DNA from: Apus apus
Lineage: Eukaryota > Chordata > Aves > Apodiformes > Apodidae
NCBI RefSeq assembly: GCF_020740795.1
Contig: NC_067289.1
Location: 26,716,108 to 26,780,107, forward strand
Direction: 5' to 3'
DNA length: 64,000 bases
Shown: in pieces, positions 1 to 13,200 of the stretch
How positions within the stretch are numbered: the first letter of the stretch is position 1
Layout of the letters: every line of letters begins with the position of its first letter
Made by a program: the position numbers and the translations under genes
The notes under the pieces: model-generated
The model's database searches: none
Told to the model about the DNA's origin: nothing
Seen by the model: the letters and a program-made list of their open reading frames with translations, nothing else

Positions 1-20
1 TCCTGATTGTCTTGTCTTAC

Positions 21-154
21 CCATTCTGGAAAGGATAGGTCCATTCGTCTCCAGTGTTGCATTTAGGGCCTTTGTTTATGGCTACTGCTGACACAACAAA
101 GCAGTATCCAGCTCCCAGAACTCCAACTGCAGCGAATATTATAGAAGAAAACAT
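21..154 (-). CDS. TM4SF4: TM4SF4 coding exon 3
   Basis: This exon is 134 nt from acceptor CATCAG|ATG (155/154) to donor AATGG|GTAAG (21/20), ending in phase 2. It encodes TM3 and the start of the second outer loop, with the family-typical NKGPKC and WTYPFQNG segments. The next exon would begin beyond the left edge. Confidence 0.93.
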
Positions 155-2702
155 CTGATGAAGAGAAAAATAATGTTATTTTTGTTCTCATTCAAACAAC
201 AAAATGTATTCTATTAATGTGAATGTGCATTTTCTAAATTTGGTCAAAACAGTCAGCTTCTGAGCAGGTAACCTATATTACTTTGCAAATACACAGTAAA
301 TGCATGACGCATACCTGCTCTGGTATTCAAAAGATTTAAACCAATTAGCTCTGTTTGGGTGGGTGCTGGCACAGTAGATGGCAGTCCTCCCCTTCCCACA
401 GCCTGTATCCCACAGACCTCACTGGTGTTCCAGGTCCTGGGTTTCACTGAACTGGAGTCTTTCAAGAGATCATAAGTGAGACTGAAGTCTTGGACCACTT
501 GGACTTTACAAAAAATAATCTGCAGTACCCTTGTCAAGTTAGCTTTGGTATCTTGGGCTGAGTAACCCTATTTTTCCTTCCTGGCTCTCCCCTGGAGGTT
601 TCACATTAGTGTACTTAATCTCCTTGCAGACACTTGTCATGATTAGCTCTCCTAGTGCGACTGGAATGGATTGGAAAGGATGTCTTTATTTTCTGGCTTT
701 CCATGACAGCATTTTCATATATACTAATATGTAAGTAAATAATGCAAAGACTAATGCCCTGCTTGAATTGTGAAGCACTTGTAGCCTCAGTGGTTTGGAG
801 GCAGAGGTAGCGTCTGTTACTGTATCAAAGCAATATAGGTGGAGTTAAAAATAAATGTACTGTCAGGTCTGAAAGCTTTTATTGAGACCTCACCAGATTC
901 TTGCCTTGAGTGCTGACGTGTTTTAATGTTGATAGATCTGATGGGGCTGTCTTAAACATTGTGTTTATGTAGTAGACATCACTATAATGGTGTTTCTGCT
1001 AACATGCCAGAACAAGTCCAGGTCTCAGTCATGGTGTGATAAGGCCACAGGGCTCTTTTTGTACAGTGCCCTTAGTCCTCGTGCCTGTACCCAGCCTCTG
1101 AGCCAGCTGCCCTCTAACCTGAGTCACCAGCCAGGTGCTGTCCTGCAGGATGTGGGTGGATTATGGGCAGGATGGTGCCCAGATGGTTTATTGAAGATGG
1201 AGATGTGCTGGCCTGAGCAGTGCCAGGGCCACTCCCCTGTGAGAACCACCCGCCCAGGACCAGGTTGTGCTCTGCCCAGCTCAGCTGTGCTCACTGCTAA
1301 CAGGCAATGGATGAGACACTGTGAGGAAGAGTAAGACATGGCTCCATTCCCCTCCTAGAAGTGCCACCTGCTTTGTTGGCATTGCCTGAAGACCGTCAAA
1401 GACAGGGTTTAGGGAGGCTCCTTGTTAACCTCACAGTCATAATTCTTTTCCTATTTCTTTTTTCCTTTTTTTTTTTTTTTTCAACTGAAAACCTGTTCCT
1501 TTATTTAAAAAATTGTGATGATTTATTTGAGCCAATTTCTTTTAAAAGGACAGGCTTTCATAGTAGAAATAGATTATTATTTTTTTTAATCTAATCTCAT
1601 TTTTAAACTAAAATGCTTGCAATTTTTACTAGTGTCTGAAGGTATCCGTTTGAAACTTGTCACTTGTAATGTGAAAGGAAGCTATAAATTCGAAGTGAAG
1701 CCTGGTCTACTGGGTTTTAAGGAGGAGGTTGGATTAGATTAGACCTCCCGAGGTTTCTTCCTATCTGAAATCTCCTATGAACCTTACAGCCCATTGCAGG
1801 GGTCTGCTGTGAGTTGGGAACGTAGTGCCCAACTGTCAGAGTATTTTTTTTTAAAACTGCCAACAAAAAATGGCTAAAGAGAGAACTGTTAACACTGTGC
1901 AAAACAAAGTGCAGATCTTTCAGAAATAGTTTTAATTGTGATAGGGACTGCTAGTATCTTGTGACAGCAAAACACACCGAGGCAGTGCAGCTGTGGTGCC
2001 TGTGGCACATCAGAGGCATAAAACAGCTTTTACAGCCTGCTGATCCTGCTTTCAGCGCTCAGACAAATGGCAGGGCTTTGTGTCCTGCACTCTGGGCAGT
2101 GTCTGTCTAGTCTCTCAATGACTGAGCAGAAGATACATATATCACATCAGTAACCATTTAGATTATACTTTTTTGCCATGTTTCCCCTCACTTACCGCAA
2201 ACCTCTTCCCACAGCTCTCATTACCACAGCAGCCACAGCAATCATTATTCTTAAGGCCCAAAAATACCAAGGCAGGAAAGATCATCTACCAATAACAGAA
2301 AGACAGTTTGAATTGGGATTAATTCAAGTTATATTTATTTGTAATAGTTCTTTTTTTTTTTTTCTTATCACTATATTAACTTATTGCAAAACTGTGGGGT
2401 GACTTGTAACTTACTTGTTTCTCAAAGCAGAATTTACAAGGTTGAAGCCTGCATTTGAGGTACGGTGGAAATTCAGGAATGCAAAGTCATGGGGGGGGAA
2501 GGAGGAATGTCTGAAGTTATGTACTCACCAATATGCCAGATCCCAAGATCCCTCCGAACCACCAAACCTCATCTGTAATGTTTTCAGTGTTTTCAACGAC
2601 TGTTCCTCCAGGGAAAAACAACAGAATGTTAGCGAGGGTACATAGCACAGCCAGAGGGATAAGAGTGGCTCCCAGGCACTTGGCACAACCTCCCGTGCAC
2701 AT
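21..2702 (-). CDS. TM4SF4: TM4SF4-like four-transmembrane L6 family protein, partial (3' exons outside window)
   Basis: Coding exons on the minus strand are 2702-2529, 2285-2196 and 154-21. They join with phases 0 and 0, and the third ends in phase 2 at the donor left of position 21. They give 132 residues plus 2 nt of a protein usually about 200 aa long. The start [11 protein letters not shown] and the block [15 protein letters not shown] match the TM4SF4 N-terminus and first cytoplasmic loop as I recall them from human. Visible are TM1 (about residues 10-31), an NIT sequon at 41-43 in the first outer loop, TM2 (about 50-69) and TM3 (about 90-114). The family consists of membrane proteins that organise surface and signalling complexes; TM4SF4 is mainly a liver and gut gene (family knowledge). 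It is divergent from TM4SF1, as in the human order. Missing are the large second outer loop, TM4 and the C-terminus. Confidence 0.93.
155..2195 (-). other. TM4SF4 intron 2 (no other gene seen)
   Basis: This is a 2.04 kb intron. It contains a poly-T run at about 1466-1486 and a short degraded CR1-like tail near 1713-1775. I see no conserved coding segment in the other open frames here. Confidence 0.75.
1713..1775 (+). repeat. degraded CR1 3'-end fragment
   Basis: The segment reads like a worn copy of the CR1 3' end (a GTTGGATTAGAT-like core followed by a CCTCC..AGGT..CTTCC block). It is short, lacks a clear terminal octamer and is assigned by pattern only. Confidence 0.4.
2196..2285 (-). CDS. 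TM4SF4: TM4SF4 coding exon 2
   Basis: This exon is 30 codons between acceptor GGTAG|ATG (2286/2285) and donor GCG|GTAAG (2196/2195), phase 0 on both sides. It encodes the end of TM2 and the cysteine-rich cytoplasmic loop [15 protein letters not shown]. The intron before it is only 243 bp. Confidence 0.93.
2529..2702 (-). CDS. TM4SF4: TM4SF4 coding exon 1
   Basis: This exon is 58 codons from ATG at 2702 to the donor TTG|GTGAGT at 2529/2528, phase 0. It encodes the N-terminal cysteine cluster, TM1, the short first outer loop and the start of TM2 (ending GGILGSGIL). The upstream minus-strand sequence has no in-frame alternative Met with family similarity, so this start is preferred. Confidence 0.93.
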
Positions 2703-2897
2703 GCTTCTTTAAAGAAATGGCAAACGCAACTGAAGGCAGAGGAAAAAGCTTGTGGATGTTCTCAAAACTGTTTTATAAAAAGGAGCTTCTTGGTGTACTT
2801 TACAAAATCCAGTTTCTGCTGTGCCTTTGGAGGAGCTGAGCCTGTAGAATGCTCTTCAGAGACGTTGCTGCAGTTGACCAGACATGCAGTGTGCTGG

Positions 2898-2906
2898 TTA
2901 TTTATA
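2898..2906 (-). promoter_or_regulatory. candidate TATA box of TM4SF4
   Basis: Read on the minus strand this is TATAAATAA, about 195 bp upstream of the ATG at 2702. A start site 25-30 bp downstream would leave a 5' leader of about 170 nt. Further upstream (about 3002-3014) lies an imperfect HNF1-like GTTAATATTTTAC, which would fit liver or gut expression. Both are inferred from motif and position only. Confidence 0.4.
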
Positions 2907-5900
2907 TGTTCCTGCGGCTGTGATGTCAATTTTCTGAACGTCCGTAAATGAAATTACGTTCATTGCAGCCTCTCATTTTACTATGACAACCAATAACCTC
3001 TGTTAATATTTTACTAATGTGGGTGAGACACTTTGTTATCTGGGCTCAGGTCATAGATAGATACCCTTCTTAGTTCTGGATCATCCCTTTTACAACACAT
3101 GGTCCTTTTTCACACAAAAATGCTTCTTTGTAAAGACTGACATGAAAACACACAACAGATCAGATGGACGACAGTTTCTACTTTGCTCAGACATTAAGCT
3201 CAGGAAACTCTCCTGCAAATTTGAAATAACCTTTATTTTAAAGATGTTTGAGGGTTTGTTTTGATCCATATAGTGGACCTCTGCTGAACCTTCAAAGACA
3301 GGCAGTCCAGAAACATCTAAAATTTTACCTTGTACAACCAGAAAACCCCGTGAATTACATGGTATGGAACTGTCTGAAGCTGTCTTGAACTGTCCCAAGC
3401 AATGGCTTCAGGTTGAGTGGCAACACTGGATAAGGTGCTTTTCACAGCCACCATTCTTATAGAAAGGACACAACTGAAACCCAAGTCACTGTTCATCTAG
3501 ACTAATGGTCTGGTCCATCACCTGCTGCACTGACAATTGTGTGGATACAAGGAAGCACAAGGATGTCTTGAGCTGCTGCTGAAGAGATGTATTTGGAAGC
3601 AGTCTAGGCCTTGTGGTGCCTTTGCAGAAACAGAAGGAGGTAAAGCACTTTTATCAGGATGGAGGGCCAGGCCTAATGTTTTTAGTCACGTATCTTTTTA
3701 AGGTGACAATAGTAGTACTAGAAGTTGTACTCCTGTTGTATGTCTACAATTCTTGTAGTTGTGAGGTGCAACTGGAAGGGTAGTCAACTTGTAGAGGGCT
3801 TAAATGTCTTTTTTTGCTGAAGGTGCCAGTAGGATCGAACACAGACAGGTACTGTCTCTGCCAGGTAGTGTGTTTGGAGTTCTGTAAAATATGATTCAGA
3901 CTTAGACAAGTAGTTACTACTAATTTAGGTGCAGCACTGGGTATACTCCTGTTGTTTCCAGTAGCTAAATTCTAACTTCAGGGGAAAAGGGTCACAGTCT
4001 TGTTTCTTTGATTGAAAGATGAAACTATGAAACCCATTTTCATGTCAGACTCAAGACTAGATTTTTGAGCTTCCAATTTACTTCAGGGAGTCTGCTGTCA
4101 GACTAAGAAAATTGTCACAGTATGATTTAATCTTTGCAGGTAAAAAATCAGCTCACTTATTTACTATCCACTCACTTGACCTTCAGTGCAGCAATTTCTA
4201 CAAAGAAATCTTACTTTTCCCCAATGTATTTTTCCCTAGATACTAGGAACCAACTGAGCAAATGCTAAAAGCTGTGAGTTTCTTTGATGGGTTAATTGAT
4301 AATAGTATCTTTCTGCTATGTCTGTTATTCCTTTAATTAAAAGAAGCATTTGCATAGATCAACGGAAGTAAGAAAGTAGGAAATTACTCACTGAAAGTTT
4401 TTATTATTGAGAATTTATAGAACTCCCAATACCAGTCACTAAAACAGCTTTTAGTGGATTGGGAAGTAAAACAAGAACCTGGATCAAAGCTTTTGCAGGA
4501 GGCAACTTTCTCTTGGATGCACACTTATTAATTTTTAATACGTGTATCTCTTTAGAATAAATAAAGAGAATAAATATTCTCTTTCTTAGAGAATAAAGAC
4601 AATTATGTTTTGTTGGAGCTTTTTGATTATTAACTAGCTGATAAGTTAATTCTGCTACACTGACATACTCATGGTCTGAATTCTCCTTACACATAATGAG
4701 GTGGCTCTGTAATTGAAACTGTAGATACACCAGCAGATACAAAGATGAGACATTACAGACTGCCAAAGATCCACAGCTGCAAATCTCATAAAAGTTCCTG
4801 GATTGCAGCAGAATGAGGAGCACCAGTCTGTGGACATGAGGCCTGTAGAATAAATGAGCATGTTTAGCACTAGCTTGGGAGCTTGATGTAGCAATGTACA
4901 GGGAACTCTATCCTGTGTAGGGACAGAAAAAGTTACAGTGGAGTCCATCTTATATTGTACTACTCAGAAAATTATGAAAAAGTCACGAGGAATCTAAGAA
5001 CTTATTTAAGCAACTCCTTTTCCCCTAGGAGTATCAGAAGACCCTGGGATGATGCTGGAGACTCTTTTTAGTTGACCTGTTCTTGGGCAGACTGGTCTGT
5101 GTAGATGACTTGCCAGAGATCAGAAGCCTACAGACTCTTTTATTGGACTGTGCCACAGAGTATGTGTTTCTCTGTATTTGGGATTAAAAGGATTTTCTAT
5201 TTATTTTGTGATTTCTGGAAACCATGCTTCGTGGTGCAAGAGTGTTTGCAGGAAAGACTGAATTTGAAATACTCTAATTTTTAATAGCCCTCATCACTGA
5301 AACAGAAGTTATATGATGAAGATGAATCAAAACCTGAATATATTTTTTGTAGATAGTATTTTGAAATTTGGCATATGCCACATTTTAGGATAATGAACAT
5401 GTTTTTTTTCTTTAAAAGGAGAATGTTTCATACCACATATACTTAAGCCCATTCAATAAAGGATGGCAAAAAATGATTGTCACCACTGACAAAACAATCC
5501 CATTCTTCTGTGTATGAAGCCAGAGGATTGTTCCTTTGTAACGACCACTCCCAGGAACAAATGTGTTGGTAGTGCCGATGCCTGTAGTGCGGAGCAGACT
5601 CATGATTCCTGAGAAAATCACACCAGTTTACTTTGTGAGTGTTTTATTCAGGTATTAGTAAGACAGTTTTTTAGTGGCTCCCCAAGTTTGCATATAATGC
5701 AACATGAACGAGGTCCACAGGCTCTCAGTGTGAAGTGCAGGTCTAGCAGAACAGCCTGGACAGTGACTATGGTGGTTCCCAGTGGACTGGAAGATTCCTG
5801 TCAAGCACGGAGCAGTCGGTGCTGTTGGCACAGGCAGTTTTAGGAGGAGTCTGCAGTTGATGATTCATTGAACAGTTTCTGGGAGTTGTGCTGTATTTGT

Positions 5901-5937
5901 TTTTCTTCTTCTGTCATGGTGATCCCTCTCTTAGCCA

Positions 5938-6026
5938 TTCTGAACCTGCTTTAGCAGGAGGGTTGGGCTAGATTATCTCCACTGGTCCTTCCAACCCCTG
6001 CCTATCATTCTGTGTGAATCTGTGGT
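5938..6026 (+). repeat. CR1 LINE 3'-end fragment
   Basis: The fragment contains the CR1 3' signature GGTTGGGCTAGATTATCTCC, then CCTTCCAACCCCTG and a terminal CATTCTGTGTGAATCTGTG tail. Only about 90 bp remains, so it is a severely 5'-truncated insertion. Confidence 0.75.
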
Positions 6027-9000
6027 TTTGCTGGGATCCATGGAGGCTGTGAGGTACATAAGCTGTTTGGTGCATGTTTGGGAAGCCCTGGCCCTTTATG
6101 TGCTGCCCTGCTCAGCCAGGGCAGTTGCCTCTGCCAGGCTCTGGGAGCTGCCTGCTGCTTTGGCCCGTGTTGTGTCACACCTGGAAGCTGGAGGGACCTG
6201 TCCTCCTCCTTGCAGAGCAGACATGGTCAGAGGCATTGCTACTGGTGGTTAGTTGAGCCCCTGGAGCAGGGAGGAAATAAAACCTCAGTTGACTGAAATC
6301 TTTTTCCAGGGAAAAACTGAGTGACTTGGACACTCAGTTCCTCTCTAAGGGGTTCTCCCCTTCTATTCTAGCCCACATTATCTGACTCTGGCCATCTACC
6401 TGAGAGGAGGACCAGTGAGCCCATTGTCAAGCATCAGCCACAACTGCTTTTCCTGGAATAAATACTCCCTTGTGAACCTGGTTTGGAATGTTGTGTCATC
6501 CTGACCTTTTCAACAGCATTTTCCTAGTAATTGTGGAGCCACCACAGAAAGCACTCCTTTCTGTCATGCTATGAGAGGGTGTTTCCTCCTTTCCTCACCT
6601 CTTATGTCACACAGACTCCATGCAGTGCAGCAAAAGGTGAAGTGCTGTGTTTTCCTATGGAAAAGTAACAGGAATGGAAGGTCACTAAGATACTTTCAGT
6701 TGTTTCAGGTGGATGTAAGCAGTGATTATACTTTGTCAATTCTTTGCCTAGTTTCTTAAAACACAGGGAGTGATCTGCAAACTACATGGAGACTGACAAA
6801 TGACAGGATCAGATAATTTTATAGATATAAATACAGCTGCATGCCCTCAGGCTATATATAAACCTGCAGAATGCATGGTAGCTGGAGCTGCAAATGTGAA
6901 AGTCCGATAACTGGAAGCAGTAATCCTGAAACTGAGCCAGATGTAGCACAGATGGTAACCTGAAAAGTAAAGTTCATTATCCTGGGTCCAGCACACACCA
7001 GTTAACCACCTTTTCCTCAGTACCTGTGCTACCCCCTGAGATACCACCAGTACTGTTATCACAAGAAGTTCCATTTTTTTGTTGCCATGGATTTCTTGCT
7101 AATCTTGGTAATCAGATTTTTATTTTATTCAGATAGATGAATGTGGCTTAACATGTATTTTGATTTACCTGTTTATTTTTAATTTTAGATAGGTGCATCT
7201 TGATCAGTTCTTTTGACAATGAATGAACTCATTAGACATGACCCAAGGTCATGAGTTTTTGCTCTTGTGATTTGTGTAGCTGCTTCCATTTTCTAAATGT
7301 CGTTTGGATATCTGGAGCTTCATACGCTTCTCTCTTAAGGACTGATCCTGCCCCCAGTTAAGCCAGGGAGGATTTTGCTAAAGGTGGATGGGTAGGATTT
7401 GACTTACAGCAGCATGACTGAAACCAGGTCTGTTCAAGCCTCTGCTGCTGCAAGTAAATTTCTGTGTGTGTTTTTAAATATATATATCGGGTAAAACTCC
7501 TTCTGTGTGCAGTGCATGGGCATGGAACACACATTGGTGAGATGCTAAAAGAGCAGGACTGGGTAAGGGGCTGTGTGTGCCAAGTAAGAGCCATTATCCC
7601 ACCACAGCTTTGACACTGGAGAGATTAATTTCTTTTCTATTCACAAACTTTTCTGCCAAACCTGGGGGCTGTCTGTGGCGAGGCATATGAAAGCAGAGAA
7701 GGGAAAAACAAAACCTAGGTACCTTGGGCTTCCCTGTGCTGCCATTTTCCTGTCCCAGCCCCAGGAGCCAGGCCCCCTGGGCACTGAGGGCAGGCTGGGA
7801 ATTTGCACAGTATCACCAGTGCCTTCTTTGACCTTTGTTCTCTTCCTGGCGTTTCTGCTCAGATAAGAGCCTGTAACAGGCGTAGCTTGGCCTGGGAGGT
7901 ATTTTAAGTCACATGTTGGTATTAGCCTTGTGAATACAGAAAAGCAAAGTAAGCTGCTGAAGAGTATTGAAGGGAAGTTGCTGGAAGGCAGGTCATAACT
8001 GAAACAGTCCTGGATTCATGTTCTGTGTGGGCAGTTCTGCTGTCCATAGTCAGGTTGTAGATATGATTGAAGCTTCCAAGAAAGATCAAGTTAATTAGGT
8101 CCTAGACCAAGTATCTACTATAGGTAGATAACTGCCAGTTTAGAGTGGGAGATTCCCCTGCCCCTCTTGGGAATGGAAATAGGTCAGATGAAGGAGCCTG
8201 AATTTTAAAGTCCTATTTCAAGTAAAGTTTTTATTCCATGACATCACTCTGATATCTGATAGCCTAGTCCCTTATTAGAGAAAAAAATTGAAATACATGT
8301 TACTGACGCTTTCATTTGAAGTGACATTACACATAAAATTCATGTGTCACAGAAAATAATGGACCCCAGTTTGTAGGAAATAATTATTGTGGTGTAAAGG
8401 ATGTTAATGTTGTGCTATGATATTCACACTTGGAGTATCTGGCTGGGATAGGTAGGTTCAGTTGTACTTCCAGATCACCTGTCCAAAATGAGGGCACTTC
8501 TCATTACAGATCATAAATTGCTGATTGTGTAGAGAGGCAGAGTGAAAAAGGTCGTTTCCTTGGAAATGGAACTGGATAATTCCTATCCCCATTTTTGATC
8601 AAACTTGAAAGACTGTTAGGGTTTCTAATTTGTTCAAATTTAAGAACTGCCATGGATCACATCTTCCAAGCTGTGTGTCTCATGTCTGTAGACATGATTC
8701 TGTTCAGCTTTTGGTTGATAGGAAGAATGCTATCATGTGCTGTGTCCATTTAACCCATTTGGTGTGTGACTGAGGTACAAAATGCCTCATGTTTATCTTG
8801 CTCATAACTACAAACAGGCTTCCACTTAGCTAGTCCATCTCCCATGCTGATTTCACTGGGGACATTGTTTAAGAATGGGGTCAGAGTCCATGTTTACACT
8901 TAATTTCCTCTTCAGTTGTTTGTTTAACTATCCTCTGCTTGAATTCTGTTCAAAAGAGAGATTTTTCATGACTGAATAGTATTTTCTTCCACGTTGAGCT

Positions 9001-9316
9001 TTTCTGATAGCAAGAACCAAATTCTAAATAAAGCAGCCCGTTGGACTTTTAGCTTTGGGATGCCTAGAACTCACAATTTTGAGTTCTTCTTTGTTTTTAC
9101 AGAGCAAATTAAAGGTTTAAATTTTAGTTGTACATTAAGGATCTAGTTACATGTCCTGCATTTATCCACGGTTCACACTGACTTCTGCAGAACAGTTGTC
9201 TTGCCAAATTTTTTCTTCCTTTACAATTAAGACAGTGCATTATTTGGCCAACCCAAAATGCTGGTTGCTTGACCTTGCAGTCAGCATCAGGTTCCATAGT
9301 CTCTTGGAGTGCTCTT

Positions 9317-10216
9317 AGAATCATAGAATCCTAGGGGTTGGAAGGGACCTCGAAAGATCATCTAGTCCAACCCCCCTGCCAGAGCAGGGTCACCTAGAGT
9401 ACATCACACAGGAAGGCATCCAGGCGGGTTTTGAATGTCTCCAGCGAAGGAGACTCCACAACCTCTCTGGGCAGCCTGTTCCAGTGCTCTGTCACTCTTA
9501 CAGTAAAAAAATTTTTCCTGATATTCATCTTAAACCTCCTATGCTCCAACTTGTATCCATTACCCCTTGTCCTATCACTGGTCTTCACTGAAAAAAGCTT
9601 AACTCCATCGTCTTGACACTCACCCTTTACATATTTGTAAACATTGATGAGGTCACCCCTCAGTCTCCTTTTCTCCAAACTAAAGAGACCCAGCTCCCTC
9701 AGCCTTTCCTCATAAGGGAGATGTTCCACTCCCTTAATCATCCTTGTGGCTCTGCGCTGGACTCTTTCAAGCACTTCCCTGTCCTTCTTGAACTGAGGGG
9801 CCCAGAACTGGACACAATATTCCAGATGTGGCCTCACCAATGCAGAATAGAGGGGGAGGAGAACCTGTCTTGACCTACTAACCACACCCTTTCTAATACA
9901 CCCCAGGATGCCATTGGCCTTCTTAGCCACAAGGGCACACTGCTGGCTCATGGTCATCCTCCTGTCTACCATGACCCCCAGGTCCCTTTCACCTACACTG
10001 CTCTCCAGCAGGTCAGCCCCCAACCTGTACTGGTGCATGGCGTTTTTCTTCCCCAAATGCAAAACTCTACACTTGCTCTTGTTAAACTTCATCAGGTTTT
10101 TCCCCGCCCAAGTCTCCAGCCTGTCTAAGTCTCTCTGAATGGCAGCACAGCCTTCTGGTGTGTCAGCCACTCCTCCCAGCTTGGTGTCATCAGCAAACTT
10201 GCTGAGGGTACATTCT
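9317..10216 (-). mobile_element. 5'-truncated CR1 LINE retrotransposon (reverse transcriptase C-terminal part)
   Basis: The element lies on the minus strand; its 3' end, on the left at 9317, is the CR1 tail ending GGATTCTATGATTCT. An uninterrupted frame ends with a stop at 9394 and runs from upstream of the FADD catalytic box (codons at about 10197-10186). It encodes over 258 residues of the reverse transcriptase thumb and C-terminal region, with typical CR1 segments such as [13 protein letters not shown] and [19 protein letters not shown]. The 5' truncation falls just upstream of FADD, so the copy cannot be autonomous. A frame of this length without a stop suggests a fairly recent insertion. 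It is not a host gene. Confidence 0.93.
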
Positions 10217-13200
10217 CTTCCTTATGGGCAACTTGCAACTCCATGTTAGTGACCTTACTTGGAGTGGCTTTATTCCCCAGTCACTGCTCTAGACAAGAGC
10301 AGAATCTGAGCAGTTTGCCTTTCCACTGTTGTAGTTGTTCTCATCAATTTCTCAGTTGCCAAATAAATTAAAAAATGAGACACATCATGCAGCAGTAAGT
10401 CTAATTTCTCACCAATTCTGTGAAAATTTGCATTCTTCTTTTTAAGAACAAGTTGAAAATGTGTAAAGTCATGGGTGTTTTGTGAATTGCATGCTGTTTG
10501 TTGGCAGCCTTATGCTGCTCAAAGAAAAGCCCATGGAGGCAAGGATGTGACATGCTAGTGCTGGTATCAGACTATTGCTACTTATTTTACCTTGGATTTC
10601 TTGGCTAGATGTTTGGAGGTAGGATGGACTCCCCACACACACCTTCTCCCAACCTCTTTGCCCCTTCAGGTGTTCCTTTGCTGTTGCAGGATTGAGAAGC
10701 TTACCCTGCTCCTGTTTTCAGAGCATTCATATGAGGGGTGGTGCATCTTTCATATTCCTCTCACCCTTCAACAAATCACCTTGCAGTCATGAAATTTGCA
10801 TTTGATAAAGCAACAAACTGTTTGCTCTGTAAATAGACATCCAGATGGTCTAAGGCATATGCACTGTTTTGCATTGCATACTGCTTGTGGCTGGTAATTA
10901 TTGATTAGTTGTTATCAAATTTGCCAGGCTGAGAGTAGAATTATAGTGCTGGTAACAGCCTCCACAGTAAACTTGGAGTGATCCATGACATTGAAAGTCT
11001 TGCCCTTTGGTATGCTCTGTCCTTCTTATAGCAGAGTTCTTGTCATTGTTACTATGCAGTACAGGATATGTTAACTATTTCACAGATTTGCCTTCTGTTG
11101 TACTCTAAAGTTACTTTTGTTTCTTGACATTTTGACATGGACCATTTAATTTTGTCAACATAGTTATTAAAAACTTTTGCGATACATTTTTCTGAAAGCA
11201 TTTGACAAGTCTGGATGTCAGAAGTGAAAACAAATTTTAAACTCAGATTTTAAATCAGATCTTTTTGTTTCAAAACAAGCAAGACAAATCTTCATTTTTT
11301 TTTTCAGGAACAAGTTATATTCAGTTTTATAGGTGGACCTTCACTTTTGTGCTTAAAGTCAACACAAGTAATTAATTCCTTTTCACCACTTCAGTTTAGA
11401 CTATCATGAAGTATAAAAAATGGTGCAAGACTGTGAGCTGATGAATTTCTCACTAAAGCACAGAATATACAAGAAGTGAAGAGCAGCTGTGTTTTTCCTG
11501 TTGTGTCATTGAAATGATACCAACTACATTTAATGAGAGGATAGATGGTTTTACCGTAAATAGGTTAATTAATGGTTGTTTTGCAGCAGCCTCTGGTAAA
11601 TTGGTTTTATTTCCATGGCAACTCTTTCTGCTTCCTGGATAACTTCGTTTCAGTAAATGTAAGTCTGAAGTGAGTGGAAGATAGGCCTTTCTGTGTAGTA
11701 ATAAGTGGGCAACTACAATAAATTTCCGTATCATGAACAGATAAATATAGGCACTTAACCTTGTTGTGTGGGGAATGTAATGTTACAGGTTGCTGAGAAC
11801 CAAATGTCAGCAAAAATAAATAGGTAATTGAGAGTGAGAGCCTATTGATAGTGCTAGTTCATCCATGCTGAGAGCACATACAGGATCTCAGCTGTAGGAA
11901 ACGTAATGCTTTGCTTTTTTCTTTTCTTTCTTTCTGCTGTGAAATTTTATTGTATTTACTAGCATGACTAGAGCTAGGTAATTGTTAATCTCTTCTATAA
12001 AAAAGCTCTCTTGCTTCTGTTTCTACTCTACATTTGAAGTCAACTACCATGCAATTAGGAGGCCCAGAGGGAAGTTTACCAGGACACCATTTATTTCAGG
12101 GATGTATCCTGTATGGATTATGGGGTTTATTTCATTTTTCTGAAGGCATGGAAGTAATCCAGTTTGAATGCAAAATACTGGGTTGTTCCACAGAACTAGA
12201 AGAACTGCAAGCTCTGGGTTGGTTGCAAAATGTTTTTTTTTTTCCAGATAGTAAGATAAAATTCTGATCTTTTTCACCTATGCCTTTCCTTTCAAAGTGA
12301 TAATGTAGCGTCTTACAACAATTTATGAGCTTAGACTTGATTAGTTAAACTTCTTTTTTTGGAAATGGTTAAAATTGTGGTGAGAGTTGACTCGCCTTGA
12401 GTAAATTAGTTATTGCTTTTGTTAATGTTTAATGGCATGGTACCAGGCTGTACCCTGTTACTTTCAAAGCACTCCCATATTGTTTTGAGAGATAATGTTT
12501 CTGCCTTAATACCAGGTGTCTGGGATAGGACATGCTCTGTGGCCTCAAAGGCTCAGTGTTTCTAATGCATTTGTGATTGTGAAAAGGCTGCGGTGGACCC
12601 TAACAGTACAAACATTAAGATTCCAAGACCCTAATTCTGGTCTTGCTCATAATGATTAGGAAAAAAAAAAAAAAAGATCAGGGAAAAAAAAAAAATTACA
12701 AATAATTCTAGTTAGTTATCTGTATTTTTTTGTGAAAAATACGGTGACCCTTTTGAAGCTGGCCTGAGGTCAGGGGACTGCTGCAGCCCTTAGTGTTCAT
12801 ACCTCACTTTTTTCTTGCGAGCCCTTTAAGCTGTTTCCCTACATCTCCTGTCCCCGTGCCTGGGATCAGCTGGCGCGGCCCCTCTTCCCTGCCCGCGCGT
12901 TGTGCGAGCCAGAGCTGTTGGTACGAGCAGTACTTAGGAGGGCACCTCTGTGCTGCAGAAACACGGATCTGAAGGAACACCACAGGAATTTATAGGCTTA
13001 CCCTCTTTGGCAGTTAGCTAAGCCCCTCCTCACTTTGTTATGTCTTCCCACCTCAACAGGAGGGCAGCAGGTGCCTTCCCTGGAGCGAGACACGCTGTGG
13101 CTGCCCCCCCAGAGCAGGTGCCTCCCCCAGGGCTGGCGTTGCCGTGGCCGGGGCAGCAGGGTTCGGCCCCCTCCCCATGCCTGGGATGCACCTGGGAGCT

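Larger units (their letters stand above)
2703..9316. other. intergenic DNA between TM4SF4 and TM4SF1, left part
   Basis: This stretch contains the TM4SF4 upstream region, one CR1 tail (5938-6026) and AT-rich unique-looking DNA. The open frames are short, overlap on both strands and carry no recognisable domain. No RNA gene was recognised. Confidence 0.7.

Noticed and set aside
3820-3850. GTTCGATCC on the minus strand, resembling a tRNA B box
   Set aside because: The flanks do not form a T-arm or acceptor stem and there is no A box at the right distance.
9394-10170. 258-codon minus-strand frame as a host gene
   Set aside because: The sequence is the C-terminal part of a CR1 LINE reverse transcriptase, ending in the CR1 3' tail.
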